A stretch of 64,000 bases of DNA from Laetiporus sulphureus 93-53 (lineage: Eukaryota > Basidiomycota > Agaricomycetes > Polyporales > Laetiporaceae), in NCBI RefSeq assembly GCF_001632365.1, contig NW_024468522.1, forward strand, positions 63,124 to 127,123. The letters are read 5' to 3'. Below the pieces are notes generated by a model. That model searched no databases, was not told the DNA's origin, and saw only the letters and a program-made list of their open reading frames with translations. Shown here in pieces: positions 1-12,400 of the stretch (the stretch's first letter is position 1; each line of letters opens with the position of its first letter). The position numbers and the translations under genes were made by a program.

Positions 1-98
1 ATCTGAGGCACACGTTGAAGACGTGCTAAAAGCCCTTCCCAGGGAAGGCAATCTAGGAATCTTAGGACAAGACAAGATTCAAAACGACTACTTTCTGA

Positions 99-1625
99 GA
101 ACACGATCCAGTATCTGAGGAAGATACCCCAGAAACACGACCGGTGACTTCTGACGAAGAAGTACCATCATTTACGCTTAGCGACACCACTACAGAGGAG
201 TTAACAGACCTCTACGATAAAAAGTCGACAGAAGCGGTTCAACTTCGACTTCAATTTAGGCTAGGACGTGCCTACGAACCAACAGATCGCCCAAGGCTAG
301 AGCAGCTCGAGGGTGAGATCGAAGAAATAAGACAAGTTCTTCACGGAAGGGAAAACTTTGACGAAGAATCTCTACAACTCTTTGACGAAGCAACAGAACT
401 TCCACGAGGAGAATCAATCCACGTTGAACGACAGGAAGGGCGTTCACAGAAAATCGGTGGATTACAGCCAGTTAATCCTCTCGGAACAAGAGCAGTCCCG
501 CTCGAGAGATCTATCTCGGACAATACTACTTGACCAGATTATTCAGGAATCACACACCTCAGAAGGGACCAGCCACCCCATCTACCCAACGCACCTGGAA
601 TCACACGTTCGGTTTCAACCGGATCAAGACCAACCGGTAGCTTCCAGTTCTCAGGAAGTATGGCGACACATGCACGATATGACCCAGCTCTCAGACCACC
701 AGTCCATCCTGGAACTTGTACCGATGCTGTCTGGAACGAGTACCAACAAGCCTTGGCACTCTATGCACAATACCAGGGAGCAATCCCCAAGCAGCCAGTG
801 GCACGGGAAAAAAAGATGGGAAAAATCAAGGAGTTTAGGGGAGACAAACGAGAATATGCATCGTTCCTCCGAAACGTGGAACGATACCTACAGGCAAATG
901 TGGGAGTCTACAATGATGACTTCAGCAAAATTGCCTTCGTCCTCTCTCAAATCGACTCCTCATCCACAGCAGGAAAGTGGGCCGAGTCATGGAAAGCCAA
1001 TCAAATGGCAAAACACAGCAATCTGGGGACGTACCAGGATTTCAAGACGACGCTTACTGAAAAGTATGGAGGTGTCGCAACCAAAGACCAAGCCTGGCAA
1101 GTACTTCTCGAAGGGAAGTACAAGCAGGACAAGCAAACCGTCGACGAGTATATCGGAAATCTTGACATCCTCTACCGATATGCTGAAATCGACGACGAAT
1201 ACGCCAAGCTCATCCACTTCAAGCGAGGCCTTAATGAGAAGCTTGCAGAAAAAGTCTTCATCACGGAAAATCCGCCAACGACCTATGCAGCAGCATGCAA
1301 GGCCGCAAGAAAAGTCACGGACCTCCAGGACATTCATAGCGGAAAGACAAATATCTTCAAGTTCATCTCAGGCTCTTCAGGAAGCGGAAGAAGGACGAAG
1401 AAGGACCCTGACGCAATGGACGTTGACCGGATCTCCCCAGAAACCCATCAGAAATGTTCTGTGGGTGGACTCTGCTACAACTGCAGAAAGTCAGAACATG
1501 TCGCCGCACAATGCACGAGTCCAGAATATGATCCGGCACCAGATCGCTCAGGAAAGACAACTTCATATGCCAAGACCAAGACGTCCAATTCCAGGACGAA
1601 GAAATACTCCGGATCTGGCAGATGA
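99..1625 (+). pseudogene. gag: Element A gag (capsid/nucleocapsid), interrupted by one TGA
   Basis: Gag forms the retrotransposon particle and packages its RNA. One frame is open from 99 to 1625 apart from a TGA at 531-533. The part before the stop matches the N-terminus of element B's Gag (LPRGE motif, NPLG). The part after it matches B's capsid region, including EKYGGVATKDQAWQ and YIGNLDIL. A CX2CX4HX4C zinc knuckle lies at 1473-1514 (C-YN-C-RKSE-H-VAAQ-C). No ATG is visible at the expected start, and the frame enters from a stop at 96-98, so the true start is lost or lies in a different context. Pol follows in another frame, as is usual for Ty3/gypsy. The length of about 500 codons is normal. 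The stop is consistent with CGA to TGA. Confidence 0.88.
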
Positions 1626-1675
1626 AGAAAGACTTCCAAGCTGACTAAATCTTACTCCAAGGGAACGGAGAAGAA

Positions 1676-4600
1676 ATGCCGACGAGTAAAGAAAGCGACT
1701 CTGAGGATAACTCGGAGGAGTCGGAACAGGAAGAATCAGAATCCTCATCATCGGAAGAATCAGAATCTGAGTCATCGGAATCTGAAGAAGTATCCGAACA
1801 AGAAACGGTTGTTCACAGGGTACGAAGAGCTCGCCCTGTTAAAACCAAAACAGTTCGCAAAATCAGGCGAACCAAGGATGAATCCAGTGACTCAGAAGAA
1901 GAGTCATATGTGGTTCGAAGATTCATCCCCAAAGAAGAACTTGCTAGGATATGACGGGAAGATGCACTCAAAATGCGAGGAGACCGTATCAAGAAATGTA
2001 ACATGACGATGCCTCATCTCGACGATCTTCTGGAATTCGGAGACAATCCAGACAGATATGAATATGCACGCCGATATCCACCACCCATGGAAAAAGATGA
2101 CCCAGAGGGTTTTGGAATTGGGTGCGCGTTGGGATCTCGTGGCACCCAGATAAAGAAACGGTCCCTGAGGAAGTAATAATATGAGGCGATATCAAACGAG
2201 GAAGTGAAATATACCTCAATATCATCTTCCAAGATTACGATGGCACAAAAACCCGAAGTATTCCAGCAAGAGCCTTAGTCGATTCTGGAGCAAAAGGAAT
2301 GTTCATCAATGAATCGTTTGCGAAGAAAGCAGGACTCCATCTGCTCAAATCGCAGAAGGAAGTCAAGATTCGCAGTGTCGATGGGAGTCCCATCAACTCT
2401 ACAAACCAACGATTCAAAGGAACTGTTCGTGCAGGAACGTACAAATGGAATGATGACTTCCTTGTCATCGACTTAGGAAAAGAAGACGTGATCATCGGCA
2501 ATACGTGGCTTCATGATCACAACCCAATTATCAATTGGCAAATGGGTGAAGTCAAGGTCCGTCAATACGTAGAAGACGTACCAAACGAGGAACCATGGCC
2601 TTTCAAAGATAAAGACACTGTTCGTCTTCCAATCACCAAAAAGGAGAAAGCCAAAGCCAAGCGAACCTTGAGAAGGATCGACTGGTCTGATGTCGATCCT
2701 GTACCAGATGAAGCAGGAACCATTGACTCGGACCTCTTGCTTGCATACATAAAAGGTGCACCATACTTGGAGGATCAGGAAATAGGAGAAAAAGAAGCTA
2801 TTTTCACCTATCAACCTGATACTGGCATACTTCAAGAAGTTACGCTCGAAGAAAAAGACCATCGCTCAGCTGGAGAAAGGAAGATGCAGTATCTTGCACT
2901 GCGACGAACAAATCAAACATCAGTCAAAAAACGACTATGTTACCAGTGCAGGAAATCAGGACATGAAGCGAATCAATGTCCAATGATAAATTCCAAAAAG
3001 GACCATCACCAGACGCGGAAAGAAGGTGATACCTTCTGGAAGGCATCAAATAAGGCGCAGGAACTCGCACAAAAGAAAGCACTCGAAGAGAAGAAGAATT
3101 CCAAGAAGAAAGTGATGATACCATCGTATCTTCTCAAATACAAGCGGATTTTCGAAGAAAAGGCATCGGAACGGTTACCACTGCATAGATCTTATGATCA
3201 CAACATAGACTTCAAGCCGGACTTTGTTCCTAGACGAGGAAAGGTCTATAACCTATCAAAGCCAGAAGAAGAAGCTATGAATGCCTTTATCGACGAAAAT
3301 CTTGCAAAAGGATATATTCATCCTTCACAATCTGCGATGGCATCACCTTTCTTCTTTGTAGGAAAGAAAGATGGTGGGCTGCATCCATGCCAGGACTACC
3401 GCTATGCGAATGAAGGAACGATTAAGGACGCCTATCCACTTCCACTCATATCGGACCTAATGGATCGACTCCACCATGCCAAGTATTTCGCGAAGCTTGA
3501 CATTCGTGGAGCATATACCAATGTCCGAATTCGACAAGGAGACGAATGGAAGGCTGCCTTCATCACTAAGCGAGGATTGTTCGAACCCACAGTCATGTTC
3601 TTCGGAATGTGCAATGCACCAGCAACCTTTCAGCGAATGATGAATGAAATATTCGCAGAAGAAATTGCCGAAGGATGGCTATTATGTTATTTGAATGACA
3701 TCCTCATCCTTGCCGAAAGCGAAAAGGAGTTGGAAAAGAAGCTTGAACGAATCATTAAGAAAATGGTCGATAACGACCTTTATCTCAAGCTAGAGAAATG
3801 CGTGTTCAAAACTACGTGCACTGAATTCCTAGGAATGGTCCTCCTCCCAGGACGACTTCAGATGGACCCAGCAAAAGTCAATGGGATCATCAAATGGGAA
3901 GCCCCAACTGGCGTAAAGGGAGTGCGAGCATTTCTAGGATTCGCCAACTTCTATCAAAAGTTCATTCAGAACTATTCTGAACATGCAAGACCCTTAATTG
4001 ATCTTACCAAGACCAAGGGCGGGAATGTGTTTCATTGGACAAGCAAAGAACAAGCTGTGTTTGATCATCTCAAAAACGAGTTCGGCAAGGCGCCAATACT
4101 GGTTATGCCAGACAAAGACAAGCCTTTTGTCATCGAAACCGACGCATCGGACTTCGCTACAGGAGCAGTCCTCATGCAAAAAGACGATAACGGTGACCTC
4201 CATGCCTGCGCATATTATTCCAAGTCGCTCTCCGACCCAGAACGAAATTATCAGATCTATGATAAGGAGCTGCTAGGAATCATCCGCGCACTCAAAGAAT
4301 GGAGACACTATCTCGACGGAACAAAGGAGCCATTCCTCATACGCACAGATCACAAGAATCTGACGTACTTCAGGCAGCCACAGGACTTGAACCCAAGACA
4401 ATGAAGGTGGCAACTCTTCTTGTCTATGTTCAATTACAAGATTGTTCATACGCCAGGACGGCAAATGGTGCAAGCGGACGCACTTTCACGGTTGTCCGAA
4501 TTAGACAATCGCCAGGATAACAAGTCACCTGCAATCCTGCTACCCGACGATCTCTTTATTGGTGCTATCGATACAGATATGGCAGAACAAATCCGACAAG

Positions 4601-6027
4601 CACTAACAAGAGACCCATCGGTACTTGCATATAAGGACGGCCTAATGGAAGAACTCCCAGTTCCACGAGGAATGACAAAGGACGACATCAAGGATGCTGA
4701 CAACGGTTTAATTACCATCCATGGACGCGTCTATGTCCCAAACAATACAGCCTTGAAGAAGGAAATTGTTCGGCGATATCATGAAGCCACTCCCCATGGT
4801 CATCCAGGAATCTGGGTTACGCATCAGTTAGTGCACAAAGATTTCTGGTGGCCAGGAATGTATCGCTTCATCCAAAGTTACGTCAATGGATGCACCACCT
4901 GCCAGCAATCCAAAGCTGTTCGAAACAAGGTCAAAGTTCCACTACAGCCCATCGGCCCTTCGCCCAATGCGCTACCTTTCAAGCAAGTTAGCGTGGATTT
5001 TATTACAGATTTGCCGAAAAGCGAAGGCTTCGATTCAATAATGGTCATGGTAGACCATGGGCTTAGTAAGGGGGTAATTCTATGGCCCTGCAAGAAGACG
5101 ATCACTGCTTCGGAAACCGCCGAGCTATTCAGACGACAAGTTTGGAAACGCTTCGGGTTACCCGATAAGATCATCTCTGACCGTGGAACGCAATTCGCAT
5201 CCAAAGTATTTCAAGCACTGTGCACTGCACTCAAGATCAAGTCGGCTATAAGCACAGCTTATCATCCGCAGACGGATGGTGAAACGGAGCGAATGAATCA
5301 AGAATTGGAAACATATCTTCGAATGTACTGTGTGGAGCAACCGCATCGATGGAATCAATTCCTATCCGAAGCAGAGTTCGCGCACAATCTCCACACTCAT
5401 TCAGTGACAAAGAAGTCACCGTTCGAAATATGGTATGGCTACGAGCCCCGAGGAATGCCAGAACTGTTTCCTCAGGACGAGATCCCCGACGTGGATGCAA
5501 GACTCAAGCTTCTCAGCATGGTTCGCAAGGAGGCCACAGAAGGAATCGTCAAGGCAAAAGCCCGTGTATCCGCCAGGATCAAAGGAGGATCTCCGACGTT
5601 CAAGAAAGGAGACAAGGTCTGGCTGGAAGCCACCAATTTGAAAAGACCTTACAAATCAAACAAACTAGCGCTGAAGCGAGAAGGACCATTCAGGATCAAG
5701 GAGGTTCTGGGACCACTCTCGTTCAAGTTAGACCTTCCTGCGACATGGAAGATCCATCCGGTGTTCCATGCAGCATTGCTCACGCCATATCGGCAGACCA
5801 ATACACATGGGAAAAGTTATTCAACACCGCCTCCGGATCTTATCGAAGGAGAGGAAGAATTTGAAATCGAGTCTATAATTGGACACCGACTACGGCACAG
5901 CAAAAATGAATATCTGGTAAAATGGGCTGGATATCCACTCAGCGAAAGGTCGTGGGTAAAAGAAACAGAAATGGGCAATGCAGGAGAGTTGCTGAACGAG
6001 TATAAAAAGGAGCATGACTTGGCCTGA
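1676..6027 (+). pseudogene. pol: Element A pol polyprotein (PR-RT-RH-IN-chromodomain), multiply disrupted
   Basis: Pol copies the element's RNA and integrates the DNA. An acidic Ser/Glu-rich leader starts at 1676 in a frame different from gag. TGA codons break it at 1952-1954, 2182-2184 and 4402-4404, and the frame shifts near 2100-2115. Visible parts: protease DSGA at 2281-2292; a second zinc knuckle (C-YQ-C-RKSG-H-EANQ-C) at 2938-2979; RT with FGMCNAPATFQ and an active site reading YLND at 3688-3699 instead of YxDD; RNase H with TDASD, YDKELLGI, RTDHKNL and ADALSRL. Integrase has an HHCC finger from about 4780, catalytic Asp codons at 4996 and 5179, and Glu at 5287 (D-35-E). A chromodomain lies at about 5857-6015. 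The 4402 stop falls inside RNase H before the final catalytic Asp. Confidence 0.95.
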
Positions 6028-7946
6028 ACCCTCAGTCCATGCCCTCATGCCTGTGCAACATCCCGAGTTTCTCGAATCTGCTATCACCACTTTTGTGCAT
6101 CTTATCGAAGTTCTCAAAGACGTCGAATCCCACTCCTCCCACGATCATCGTTACCAGGTCTTCCAACAGCTCGGAGTCTATCTCGCTATCAGAGGGGCCG
6201 GATTCACCATCGAGGATCTTGCTGACTTCGACCATACTAACGTCGAGTTCAACACGACCCATCCAAGTCATGATGGACCATCTCATCCAGAGAGCGGACG
6301 ACGTCCACGAAGTCCACCTCCTGGACGGCTTCAGGTCAACTCGACGACAGCCATATCTAACCCCTCGCCCCAGCGGGCTAATCAGAATCCCCTACCCGTT
6401 TCCATTCCAAACGGACAAGCCGAAAGTAACGCTAGAGGACGACGTCGATATCGACCTAGACGGAACATGGGGAACGTTCATGAGAATGAACTACCCAATG
6501 TACCTAACGGAGGAACTTCACCTGCCCCGGCTAGAGCCAGATTGATGCTGGACTATCCTAACAGCCATCTACGCCGGCCTTCCAGTGGGAATCCTCCCAC
6601 CGTCGTATGCTCTAGATCATCCGCTACACTTTGATATCTTACCGGCAGCACTCTCATTCGCTCTGGATGCATTCAGTGTCATACACGGTACCGTATCAAG
6701 AACAATGACAATACCAGCAGAGGAACGTACGGGAATGGTGAACATTCACATCACGGACTGGTATGAAGAAGAGGAATGGCTACTCGAAGGTATAAGTAGC
6801 GGCCCTCCTTTCCCTCTACTGGACCATCGCCTCCTCCTACTCGAGTGGGAACTTTACGAGGAAATTTACCCTTGGGACAAAGAGAACTGCCCCGCTCTAC
6901 CACCTCCACCAATGTCACTCAACATCCGTGTCACCACCACTGTCACTTGCAGCGCAGCGGAGCCAGGACTATTGCTCGACAGCGATGGAGATGAGCTCCC
7001 ACTTCTAGGCAACCTTAGCGATGAAGCACTGGCTGAGTCATGGAGGAGTGCACGGTGGGGAGATGATGAAGATGAGACAGGTCGTTGGACGACGGGAGGC
7101 TCTTGGACGACAGGGAGAGCTTGGGGTGGCGACGATGAACAGGCAAGGAGTGCCGATGATGAACAACCCGGCTACCCTCACCATCCTGGTGCCACCTACC
7201 CCTACAACACCACACCCAAGGATGGATCGCAACCTGCCCCGGCTGACACCATTAAGGAGCAGATAAGGTACGCTCAAATGGTCAAGTCTTCGAGCAACCC
7301 AGCGGCAGGGCAGGTATCGCTCATCGCCCTGGACGTAGCATCACCCTATGATGTCTTCATTGCCATGCCACTAACATTTCTCATGGAATGTGATGGCCAT
7401 CGACTCTACGTCCATCGTACTGGCACGGGCGACTTCGCCACCTTTCACACCTTCGTCTTCACTTGGGACAACCAGAAGGTCGCCTGGCATCTCTACTCAG
7501 AAGACTCACCTCATCGCGTCTTCAGTCAATGGGTTGCTCTTCTCTATCCGCCACCCCTTCCAGGCATGCATGATTGGCATCCAACACCCAACCGGACGCG
7601 CATCCTCAGCGTTCGCTTCGCGGGCAAGGAAGAAGGCGTTGAACAATACGAGGTCGAACTTTTCAGGACGTTCTCCGATCAAGTCCACTACGGAGATGCC
7701 AAGACACCTCGTGAGTTCACGCTGGTCATCTTCCAACCCCTCGTCGCCATGATCGAGAAGCCTGGGTGGCTTACCGATGGGGTCGAGGCACTGAAGGTGG
7801 TCCTTTATGAAGACGGGTCCATCTCGCACTGGGCACCCACCGAGTTCCATCCTCAACCCCAAGAGGATCTCGACGAGGAATGGGAGGTCGTACCTCATAC
7901 CACCATCCCAGTCTATGGCCATGTAGGTGTCCGCGGCGGACGATGA
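6014..7946 (+). pseudogene. Element A third ORF, between pol and the 3' LTR, function unknown
   Basis: The reading starts with an ATG at 6014 that overlaps the end of pol by 14 bases. After a frame change between about 6260 and 6420 it continues in a second frame to 7946. One TGA interrupts that frame at 6543-6545. From 6585 the frame is open for 453 codons, with codon use like the flanking pol. The predicted protein has acidic and Pro-rich stretches, a hydrophobic segment (LLDHRLLLLEWELY) and a long C-terminal part without obvious repeats. I do not recognise a domain. I see no signal peptide or convincing membrane anchor, so an envelope role is not supported. Its place inside the element, before the polypurine tract, shows that it travels with it. 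Confidence 0.6.
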
Positions 7947-7985
7947 GGGGTTAGTTTGGTGAGTGGTCGTCAAGGGTCTTGCTGG

Positions 7986-8000
7986 TTGGAAGGGGGAGCT
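7986..8000 (+). other. Polypurine tract of element A
   Basis: A purine run (GGAAGGGGGAG) lies immediately 5' of the 3' LTR, where Ty3/gypsy elements prime plus-strand DNA. Element B has the matching tract (GGAGAGGGAAG) at the same distance from its LTR. Confidence 0.75.
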
Positions 8001-8002
8001 TG

Positions 8003-8687
8003 TGTTACGGTTTCAGCGCTTCATGGTCACGTGACAGTTTACGTTGCACGTGACACTTACTATTTATGGTTCATAGGTCTTGTGGACATATGCTAGGGTT
8101 AGCAGTTTTCGTTTTTACGATTTACTCACTCAGGCCATGCAAACTAGACCTTCGTGTTTCAGGTTTCTATTTCACCTGTACTAACATTAGCTCGCCAATT
8201 ACTTGGCTCGCAGCGGTTAGTATTTGTCTCGTCTATTTCATTTACTTATGAATAGCTGTAGGAGACCCCTTGTACTAGTACCCCAGACTATAGGTCTGCA
8301 ACTATATAAAGGGGCGGAGCAGCAGCTGGAAGATAACCTCTTCCACCTGTGACTCTGAACGTTCTCAGTTCTAGAACCCTCGTGCAATCGTACTCGCTCT
8401 CAAGAGGTAGTAAGCTTGTACACTTGCTAGAGTCAGAACAGCGAACCTAGTAACCTGCGGGTGAATGTGCAGTAGCTGTAGCGGCCAAGGCCTAGCAAGG
8501 GTAGAGTGAGGACCTCACTGCTACATCGTCTACTAGGCTTGACCACACTATAAACCCTGCTAATAGTCTGCCTGACTATTGGGGATGTTAGGTATATTTG
8601 GTATCTAAGTCTCTGTCCACGGTGTGGACTAGTACGTGTGAGAAAGCACACGTTTCTGAACGTTCTAGCAGGGAACGCTTCATAACA
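8003..8687 (+). repeat. 3' LTR of element A (685 bp)
   Basis: It begins TGTTACGG and ends CATAACA, with the TG...CA ends of an LTR. From about 8120 onward it closely matches the 734-bp LTRs of element B, including the TATA region, the CTCTCAAGAGGTAGTAAGC segment and the end TTCATAACA. It is shorter because it lacks the 28-bp duplicated block in B's U3 region. Confidence 0.92.
8303..8310 (+). promoter_or_regulatory. TATA box of element A LTR
   Basis: TATATAAA is followed by a GC-rich stretch (GGGGCGGAG). It is conserved at the same place in both LTRs of element B (39206 and 43106), so it is the likely core promoter for the element's RNA. Confidence 0.7.
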
Positions 8688-9435
8688 AGTACTGGCAATC
8701 ATCCTGCATTGCTCTGGGATTCACCAGTGGTGGTGAGCAACCCTCACACGGCAGCAAGTCTGTCAGTAGGGCTTACAACTACGTGGATGCATACCCCTCA
8801 ACGTTCTAGAAATGCCTGTGATCCAACCAGTTCAGGATATTGTTTTCCCCTGAAAGTATTTGTCCACTGACATTCTCGCTTTTGCAGATCCGTTGCATTA
8901 TTTTTGTGGACTTAAACGTATGTTGCTATCATTATTCGACTATCTCACCGTAAGCATCTTACACAGTGGTGTTGTTGCATTAGCGTTACGTTATCTGCCT
9001 ATTTTCCTATTGGACATGTAGTTTAAATCAAAGAACTTGATGTCTGCAACGGTCGCCATTAGACTTATCTGTACATTAGTGCGCTCTTTTCATTTTTATC
9101 CGACCACGAACTCTGCACACACTTCTGTGACCACAATCTGTCTCATCCAACTAATTCATCCAATGGATGATGCAAACGTTGCTGCTTGCACCGCAGCTCC
9201 GCATGGTCGACCTCTTTACTATGCATATTCAATCGCTACTCAGAAGTGGTCCAAAGTAAATGCGTGCGATAAAGATAACTACGGTGTACAACAATTATGA
9301 TAGCTGCTGCAGTTTACATGGGTCCAACCAAGAGCTAGACAACTGAAACTATCGAAAGCATAGATGGATATGCAGATGACATAGACCATGGGTGAGGAAT
9401 TATGAGATATACTGTATTCACTACTGTCCCATCAC
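8688..9435. other. No recognisable gene
   Basis: This is the flank of element A. Only short open frames are present, none with recognisable domains. The first five bases (AGTAC) are the expected target-site duplication of element A. Confidence 0.5.
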
Positions 9436-12400
9436 ATGAAGTTTAGGCTGGAGAATTTAGATAGACGTCCCTTCATAGACCCGATACTGCCTATATTTGA
9501 TCCCGTCACTGATGCTGCACCTGAGAGTGTCGTGATGAGCATTCCATTGTTCAGGTACGAATCTTTCAGAGACTCTTCCGAAATACTGTCACTGCCAACA
9601 TCTCCAGGTCCAGCTGACACATCGTTAAATCCATGTTGAGCCAAGTGTGCCAGACGTCTTTGCCATGGTGTCTGTTTGGATGACATTTCCGCAGGTTGGC
9701 CGATATCTGAGTTTGATCTGTTGGACAGTGGAGAGAGAGCGGGGGAAATGGCTGCATGCACTTGGACGCGCGCAAGTCCAAGTTGAGGCCGCCCGTTAAT
9801 GAACAAATATCTGAGTCAGTTCCCAAATATGTGAGGTATAACATCACACCCACATGTGACATTGAGATTGAGCCAATGGCCATGACGCCGACGGAGAAGG
9901 TGTCAGCAGATTGCGCGACGACTGACCAGAGTCCATTTCCAATCATTGAAACTCCTCTTAGAAATTTTTGCGGAAGAATTTCTCAAGTGTTCCATGGAAG
10001 GACATCATCTCCGGAGGACACAGTTGTCCATGCAGTTGTAGACAGCTATCAATGATGTGGGCCTGATAAAGCCAATCGTTCAGATTGACCTGACGCAAAC
10101 CAGGGGGAACAATTCACCTGATCATCAATGGCATTATGCAAATTCTTTATTTCTTCTGCCCTATCAGGATGTTTTGAGATATACTCTTCATCCAAGTATG
10201 CCTGTCAGGATGCCCCAATACCACTACCTGCTGGCACGTCGATGATGGTGTTGAGGTTCATAGCTAGAGAATTGGTTGGAACAGCCTGCGATGTCTTGGC
10301 GAGAATAGAGTATCTCAAATTCAGTCCAGCCACCTCGCACATTTTTTCTTCCACCTCTTGAATGGCACTTTGAACAGGTGAAATTTGTAAGATCTGCATG
10401 CCAATTACTTCAGAATGACAGAGAATGGTGGAAAATGCCTCCTCCATGGTGAGATACATTTTCTCAATCCGTACTTCTTACGAACCGTCAGGCGATATTC
10501 TTGTTGCTGGCCTTGAGTAGCTGAATAGTTTAATCGCACTGCGAATGATGTTTAGAGGGGACACCTTCAAGGATTATATTGATTGCGTTCTCCGTACCTG
10601 TGTTCGTGATATGCCCGGATCTGAGAGGACACGTCTGGATTAGTGAAGATGGGCAAATCCTGCCCGGGTCCGGGAGTGACAGTGGTGTATTGGATGTACT
10701 GGTCAGTCCCAAAGTGAATGTCAACTGGTAGATCTCCCATGGGCTTTAGAAGCTGGACACTGGGATGCTTGTTCAGCATTCGTTCGCAGAAAGCACCAAC
10801 TTTTTCTCATTCATATCTGCGATACTGCCAGGCAGTAAGTCATCTGCCTACATCTGCACGCATTGGAGTGAGACATGCACTATGAACTGTTTGTTGTGAA
10901 TAGCGGCAGGGAAGCTGCCATAGAAAGCCACTCTGAAGTAATCAGAATAATAGCGCTGGTCGGTGACGATACGTTCCAGTAGGGCAGCTTTATGATGCAG
11001 AATCTCTGCGAGCCGAGCGCTGGTGAAGAATTAGTCATTTAAAAATCGATCAACAGAGGAATGTGTACTAGTTGAACATCACCTCGGCATGCTGCACTGC
11101 CAATTCCTTGCAGATCTCGATGGTGCTCTCCCACGCTTTACCCTTACCTAGCACTACAATCAGCTTGGTCAGGAAATTGCATATTACACTCATATCACTT
11201 GCCAAGATAATCCAGGATCAACAGGTACAATGTGAAAATGTGACTGCTGTGGAAGACCAAGGTCTTCCATAGCTGGGGTGAAGCTGTTAAGATCCCAGTC
11301 ATGTAGGTCTGCATGTAGCTTCAAAGTGAGGGCAGCTTCCACATAGTTCTGGGCTTGGAGATGCATCTGCGGTGACATGATTTCAGCCCCTGTGTTTGAG
11401 TGATCCACGGCAGGACTTACATTGACCAGCTGATGCACATATTTGATGTATATCTCATCTCGGCCGATCTGCTGGATGAAGTTTATCAGATGAAGCTATA
11501 ACAAAGACATCTCAGCAATGCCACAATACACATCTGAAGCGCATACCGTTGCAATCACTCGATCATCTGCGAACTCTTCTGATTCAGAAAGAGCACAAAC
11601 ACTGAGCAAGAGATCCAAAAACATATTGACCTCTTGCAAGAAGGTATCGACAAGGGCACGTAATTGCTCATCTATGTCTGATTCCTCAAAGAGACGATGA
11701 AGGTTTCCAATGAAGAATGCACAGGTAATATCATCACCTTTGCTGTCGGACATGAACAAGGTGTCCAAATTGCTGACCAGTTCATGCTCGATGTGGTTGA
11801 AAATGCCTGAGACGTGATACTTGGAGATGATCATACAGTAAAGGATGTGTACTGCAACCAACCGCAGCTGATCGTGGTGGCTCAGACACAGGTTCACAAT
11901 GTGACCGACTAATGGATTTAGTGCAGCTTGGTAGTTCTACTTTAAAGCTGAGTACATTTCCTTGATTTCGATGAAGAAACATACCTCATGCACCGTCATC
12001 ATGCCTCCATTCGCTAGTTCTTCAGACCATCCAAGGGCATCCCACATCCATGATAGGAGGGCTACTCCTTCTCCTCATATGTCTCCAGCAAGATGTCAGA
12101 CCGTCCGACGTTTCTACAGATTATCTGAGTTCAGATCTCAGCTTTTGAGAAGGATACTCACCCGCGGGATAAATTCCTCTATAACCAAATGTTCAGATGA
12201 AAGCACTTTAAGAAGGACATTAAATGCCTCTCGCCAAATCTTTGAGTTGACCTCGCATCACAATTCTTGGTTGGGAATGAATTCATGTTCCATCAAGTTT
12301 ATGATCGAATCCATCAGCTTGAACATGTCGCACAAGTGTGAAAGAAGCATGCTCTTCTGCTCGATGCCCTCACTTAAGCCAACCATGGGGTGGATGACCA

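Larger units (their letters stand above)
1..8687 (+). mobile_element. Element A: Ty3/gypsy chromovirus, decayed, 5' LTR outside window
   Basis: Seen: the order is leader, gag with a zinc knuckle, an aspartic protease motif (DSGA), reverse transcriptase, RNase H, HHCC/DDE integrase, a C-terminal chromodomain, an extra ORF, a polypurine tract and a 685-bp 3' LTR. This order (PR-RT-RH-IN-chromodomain) defines the chromovirus branch of Ty3/gypsy. Bases 1-60 match the leader of element B (from about 39787), about 190 bp after B's 5' LTR, so A's 5' LTR should lie just upstream of the window. The five bases after the 3' LTR are AGTAC and should also flank the missing 5' LTR. The copy carries at least four in-frame TGA codons, one or two frameshifts and a changed RT active site, so it cannot be autonomous now. 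Confidence 0.95.

Noticed and set aside
358..1644. 428-codon plus-strand frame overlapping gag
   Set aside because: It runs in another frame over the clearly homologous gag, is Ser/Gln/Arg-rich without domains, and arises because gag's composition avoids stops in that frame.
1623..1676. Programmed -1 frameshift between gag and pol of element A
   Set aside because: Gag and pol are in different frames, but no clear slippery heptamer was seen and this copy has other indels, so a mutation cannot be separated from a programmed shift.
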